DNA of 64,000 bases from Serilophus lunatus (Eukaryota; Chordata; Aves; Passeriformes; Eurylaimidae). The notes beneath the pieces are model-generated. The model worked only from the letters and a program-made list of their open reading frames with translations. It had not been told where the DNA came from and ran no database searches. The position numbers were made by a program, and so were the translations under genes. Location of the stretch: assembly GCA_013399895.1 (NCBI GenBank), contig VXBA01003075.1:186001-250000 (forward strand), read 5' to 3'. Shown piece by piece: positions 60,333-64,000 of this stretch; positions within the stretch are counted from its first letter, which is position 1, and every line of letters begins with the position of its first letter.

Positions 60333-63300
60333 AATGTTGGAATTTTGGATATAAAATTTTGTTATCTCTCAGCCTTTTAGAAGCATTTTGTCCATCCAAC
60401 TATGGCAGCACTTGATAATAGAGACTCTTGCCTAAGATCTTCATCAATGTATGAGGAGTGTGAGACATCTCTGACTAGAATCGTGGGGACCTACATCCTG
60501 CTGCAGAGATGGTTAAGATAACGAGGCATGTTGTGTTTCAGTGTATTCTTGACCAGTGACAAAAGTGCTCTGGGACATAAATTGCAGGACCAACTGCAGA
60601 AAGCACAAGGAAGGAAGTTGTACCTGTGGCTCCATAGTTCTTCTACTCCCAGAAGATAAAAGAACAAGCTACCAGTGAGAGATTAAGCTTGTAGCTGTTT
60701 GTGCTGGCAGTGCTTTGGTTGATTTATTAACTAATTAAGCCCCTTAGCAATCCTGTGAAAGATTTATAAGCATGTTATCCCCTGTAAAAATAGAGGGGAG
60801 GGAAGAAATTTCCTTCAGGATTTTATTTCTCAGAAGTGAGGAAAATTCCAGCTTTTCTGTTCATACAAACAGGGAAAGAAGAACCACTGTTTAACCACGG
60901 ATGCATTGGGGGCCCATCCTTTAGTCAGCATTTCATGACAGAAAGCTGAGAACGTTGTAATAGCCTACAGGAAAATTCATTTTAGTCAGTTTATGCAAGT
61001 GCTTTTGCTTGAGGGAAGAAAGGCAGGCATGCCCTCCTGTACAACCTCGTCAAAAGGAATGCTGTCCAGGCAAAGGACAAGGGAGACAAGGTGCATGACT
61101 TCTCTCTCCTCCTGTGAAAGGTACAGGGCAAATCTGTTCAGAAAGGTTTGCAATGTGCATATCTGTGTGGGGACCAAGGCTTTGCTCTTCAGGCTGTGTG
61201 TCCACAGTGACAAATACTCTGTATTCATGCTGCAATAACCCTGCAGAGTCTTCCTGAGGTAAATACAAGGAAATCATCCGCTTCCTGATGCTGGTCATCA
61301 CCCTGATATCCATTTCTAGGGATAGCAGGGCAGATGTAAATCAAGCCACTGTAGTAGAAGGAAAAGATCCCTAGAATGAACTTTTCAAATATGTTTGTAC
61401 ATTGACCTACAAACTGCTGAAAGATAGCTGGGACTTGTTGGGTGAGGGGCAAGAGATGCTGACGTTTCTGCAGTACTTTGAACATCACAGGTTAAGAGTG
61501 CCATCTGTTGTCTTCAATGCTGCACTCGTGCAATCTGCCTGGATTATTCTGAACAAGTTCATGTCTCTCTATAGCTAAAATCCAAAGAACAGAGCTCTTG
61601 GCACACGTTTTTCTTCAGTTTTCAGGCCTCTTCTGTAAAAGATGACAGAATAATGTACTGAGGCAGAGCACATTCTTGGCATATGTGATATTTATTAATT
61701 TTTAAATGCATGTGTTCCTTGTAGAACAAGGCCTTACAGATACCTTTCTTGGTATGGAAGGTTTATTCCTAAAATGTATAAATGTATAAACCAGCAAAAG
61801 AAAACAAAGTTAATTTATGTTTCAGTCATCTGTAAAACAGATATGAGGAAAACCATAACTGAGAATTACACTTTCCAAGGTCATTAATAAGGGATTACAC
61901 GTATCATCTGGATTTCTTGAAATGAAACCTGAAAGCAACCAACTCAAAACCCAAACAGCAATTAAACAGAGCTTTGGGGAAAAACATTGCTGATAATTGA
62001 GCTCTGCAATATTTATTTCATGGCCCAGATTTTGTCCTGAGGAATATTCAATGCAAGGGAAAAGATCACTTTTTCGCCCTTAGACCCTATTTGTGGGGGA
62101 CCATCACAGGAGGCTTGACCTCTGCTAGTCCCTCTACAACTCCTTTGTGGGTGGTTGAACTGCACCTACCAGCTCAGTGGTGGAGTTGTGACACAGTTTT
62201 CCCCATAACGACAGCTCATACCATACCCTGTGTGAATGCCAGCCAGAAGTCCTGTCAGCTCCCATATAAACTATTAATCCAAGTGGTTTCATCTACCATA
62301 TAATTTAATGCGTGTATTTCGTAAAAGTGCCATGAGTTTCATATATTCTTCCTTGATAATTAGTACCATGAAACACTTGTTAGCTGTTAAATAGCTGTTA
62401 AATAGCCAATTACATGATGCAAGAATGTAACATTACATGTAAAGTTTGTGCCAGGTTCTTTAGAGTGTATCAGCATTCCTCTGCTGAAAAGTGTGGGCTT
62501 TACATACAATAACTGAGGAATTGGCTCAGTATTTTTGTGACCAAAAATAATGCAACTATGCTGTAAGTTGTCAGACAGACTGGGTATAAAGCTGTGCATG
62601 TGTATGGCCGATATATTGTGAGTAATAGTGGTTTTGTATGACAGGGGTAGAAACCAACAATATTAAAGTCATCAGCACATATGTACCTGTAAAACAAATA
62701 CAATTTTTGCCTCTCCTTCAGATATCAAAAATAACATGTGAAAGAAGAAGAACTTCTATGTTTTCCTTAAAAAAGTTCTGCATACATAACCTCTCAAGCT
62801 TTCGGCTAAGTTTTATTTCACTCCTTATTGTGCTCTATAAACCAGAGCACAACATCACGAGGTATAGACCAGCCTCCCGTTGATTTGACTACAAAAAGGA
62901 CAATTCTCATTTACAGATAAATGCAACCTGGGTAGGAGATGAAAGTTGAGACAAATGTGCAAGAAAAATGTTGAGTTAGGTGCAAGTACCTTCAAAACAG
63001 TACCATTGATACAACTCTGCTTTTAGTGATCTTTGGGGGGAAAAGCCAGTACAGTCTCACTTTGCACACAAAAACATTTTTCTTGCAGTTTTAAGACTTT
63101 AGAATACTTAAACAAGAGAATAATTTAGATAACATGAATTATTCCACTATAATAACTGTGGCTACATAAGTTGTTAGACTAATTCTTCATCTTTACTGGA
63201 GTACCAGAGCAAGAATAAATGCAGCACAACCAGAGGAGCGTGCAGTGTGTGGAGGTGATTAGAAGAATAGAACTGATATATTTGCTGATATTGTGGTAAA

Positions 63301-64000
63301 ATACGATGCATATATGAGACCAACACAAACTTTGTTTTGGAAAAACTGAGGGGTAATACCATTTTCTACTCGTATTGTCAGCAGAATTTTAAGGTAATTA
63401 CTCTGATTCTACAATTTGTTACTTGCAATTATCATTAAACTTGGTGAAAACAGTGAAATCCATTATAAGATTTTTCATTAGAATAAATACTTGTCAGTTT
63501 ATAACATTATTATGGATGCATTTCTTTTGCTGAAATTAAATTTTGCCTACAGTTTGGTTTCGGTGGTTTTTTCTATAATTTGACAATTACAGAAAAGTGA
63601 TCCTTCCATTACCAGAAAATTTCTCCGTTTTTACAAAAACTTAATTGGCTGTGGCTATGATGGATTGATCAGAATTTGTAGTAGACTCAGTGGTGTAATT
63701 ATTTTCTCTGATTTGATCTTTGGTGTTACAGTGCCTACAAACAGATCAGGAGTTTTCCTGCAACTTGATCCTACTCATTATTAAACTCAGTATCAGATTC
63801 AGAAGTTGTGTTCCCAACTTTCCTTTGCTCCTCTTATCCCGTTTTTGCATTGTCAACATGAACAAAATCCTACAGTGAAAAATGTAGCCAGAAATTGGGC
63901 TGTTGGTCAGATTAATTCAGCTTGGATAATTATAAACATTTATTATTTGGGGGTTTATTTGGGGGTTTTATGGACAGCCACAGTTAATTAAGAAAAATAT
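60333..64000. other. unique DNA, no supported gene
   Basis: There are 3.7 kb without a recognised transposon. The part 60986-61490 is less AT-rich and has three overlapping minus-strand frames of 80-87 codons that together look weakly coding-like but are interrupted. I do not recognise a family. A short tandem of 'tagctgttaaa' lies at about 62382-62403. The remainder is ordinary AT-rich DNA. Confidence 0.45.

Noticed and set aside
59762..60415. 217-codon frame across the assembly gap
   Set aside because: About 77 of its residues are gap characters and the rest is LTR antisense, so it is an artefact.
1..64000. tRNA genes, CRISPR arrays, bacterial operons
   Set aside because: No B-box (GGTTCGAANCC-like) sequences, regularly spaced repeats, or ribosome-binding-site and gene arrangements were seen on either strand.

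Overview
The window is vertebrate and almost certainly avian, most likely a songbird. It is AT-rich (roughly 63-65% A+T by eye). It carries several CR1 LINE 3' ends, some closing on the ATTCT(A/G)TG-type terminus typical of birds and reptiles, and several endogenous-retrovirus LTRs that I recognise as bird families. I see no protein-coding gene, no convincing exon with matched splice sites, no tRNA or rRNA gene, no CRISPR array and nothing bacterial. Open frames of 60-150 codons are what chance and repeats would give in a sequence this long. The window therefore reads as a gene desert or the inside of a very large intron.

Layout. 1-4600: mostly unique DNA, with a CR1 3' end at 144-386 and an eroded LTR piece at 2390-2525. 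4601-9000: the densest repeat cluster, with an old minus-strand LTR (4601-5190), a 281-bp internally deleted LTR on the plus strand (6028-6308), and a complete 1,238-bp minus-strand solo LTR of the same family (7727-8964) flanked by a perfect 5-bp target-site duplication. 9000-30660: about 21 kb of nearly repeat-free AT-rich DNA, with a CR1 at 18568-19140, two short CR1 scraps, a (CA)n tract and a strong hairpin. 30667-31590: a minus-strand LTR. 31591-52760: mostly unique, with CR1 fragments near 34.9, 38.0 and 44.4 kb, a probable plus-strand LTR ending at 43725 and a perfect oestrogen-response-element palindrome at 35660. 52765-55780: three CR1 pieces, a TTCC microsatellite and a 16-G run. 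59381-60327: a second solo LTR of the 30.7-kb family, with a 5-bp duplication and a 231-base assembly gap inside it. 60333-64000: unique, with one weakly coding-like but broken stretch on the minus strand.

Recognisable transposon sequence adds up to about 7 kb, or 11-12% of the window, an ordinary bird value. Since there are no genes, no pathway can be described. The most informative structures are the paired inverted LTR copies at 6.0-9.0 kb, the CpG-dense promoter-like core of the larger one, and a few non-repeat motifs (the ERE palindrome and the octamer hairpin) that could be regulatory. Repeat-family calls rest on recognition by eye; no database search was run.
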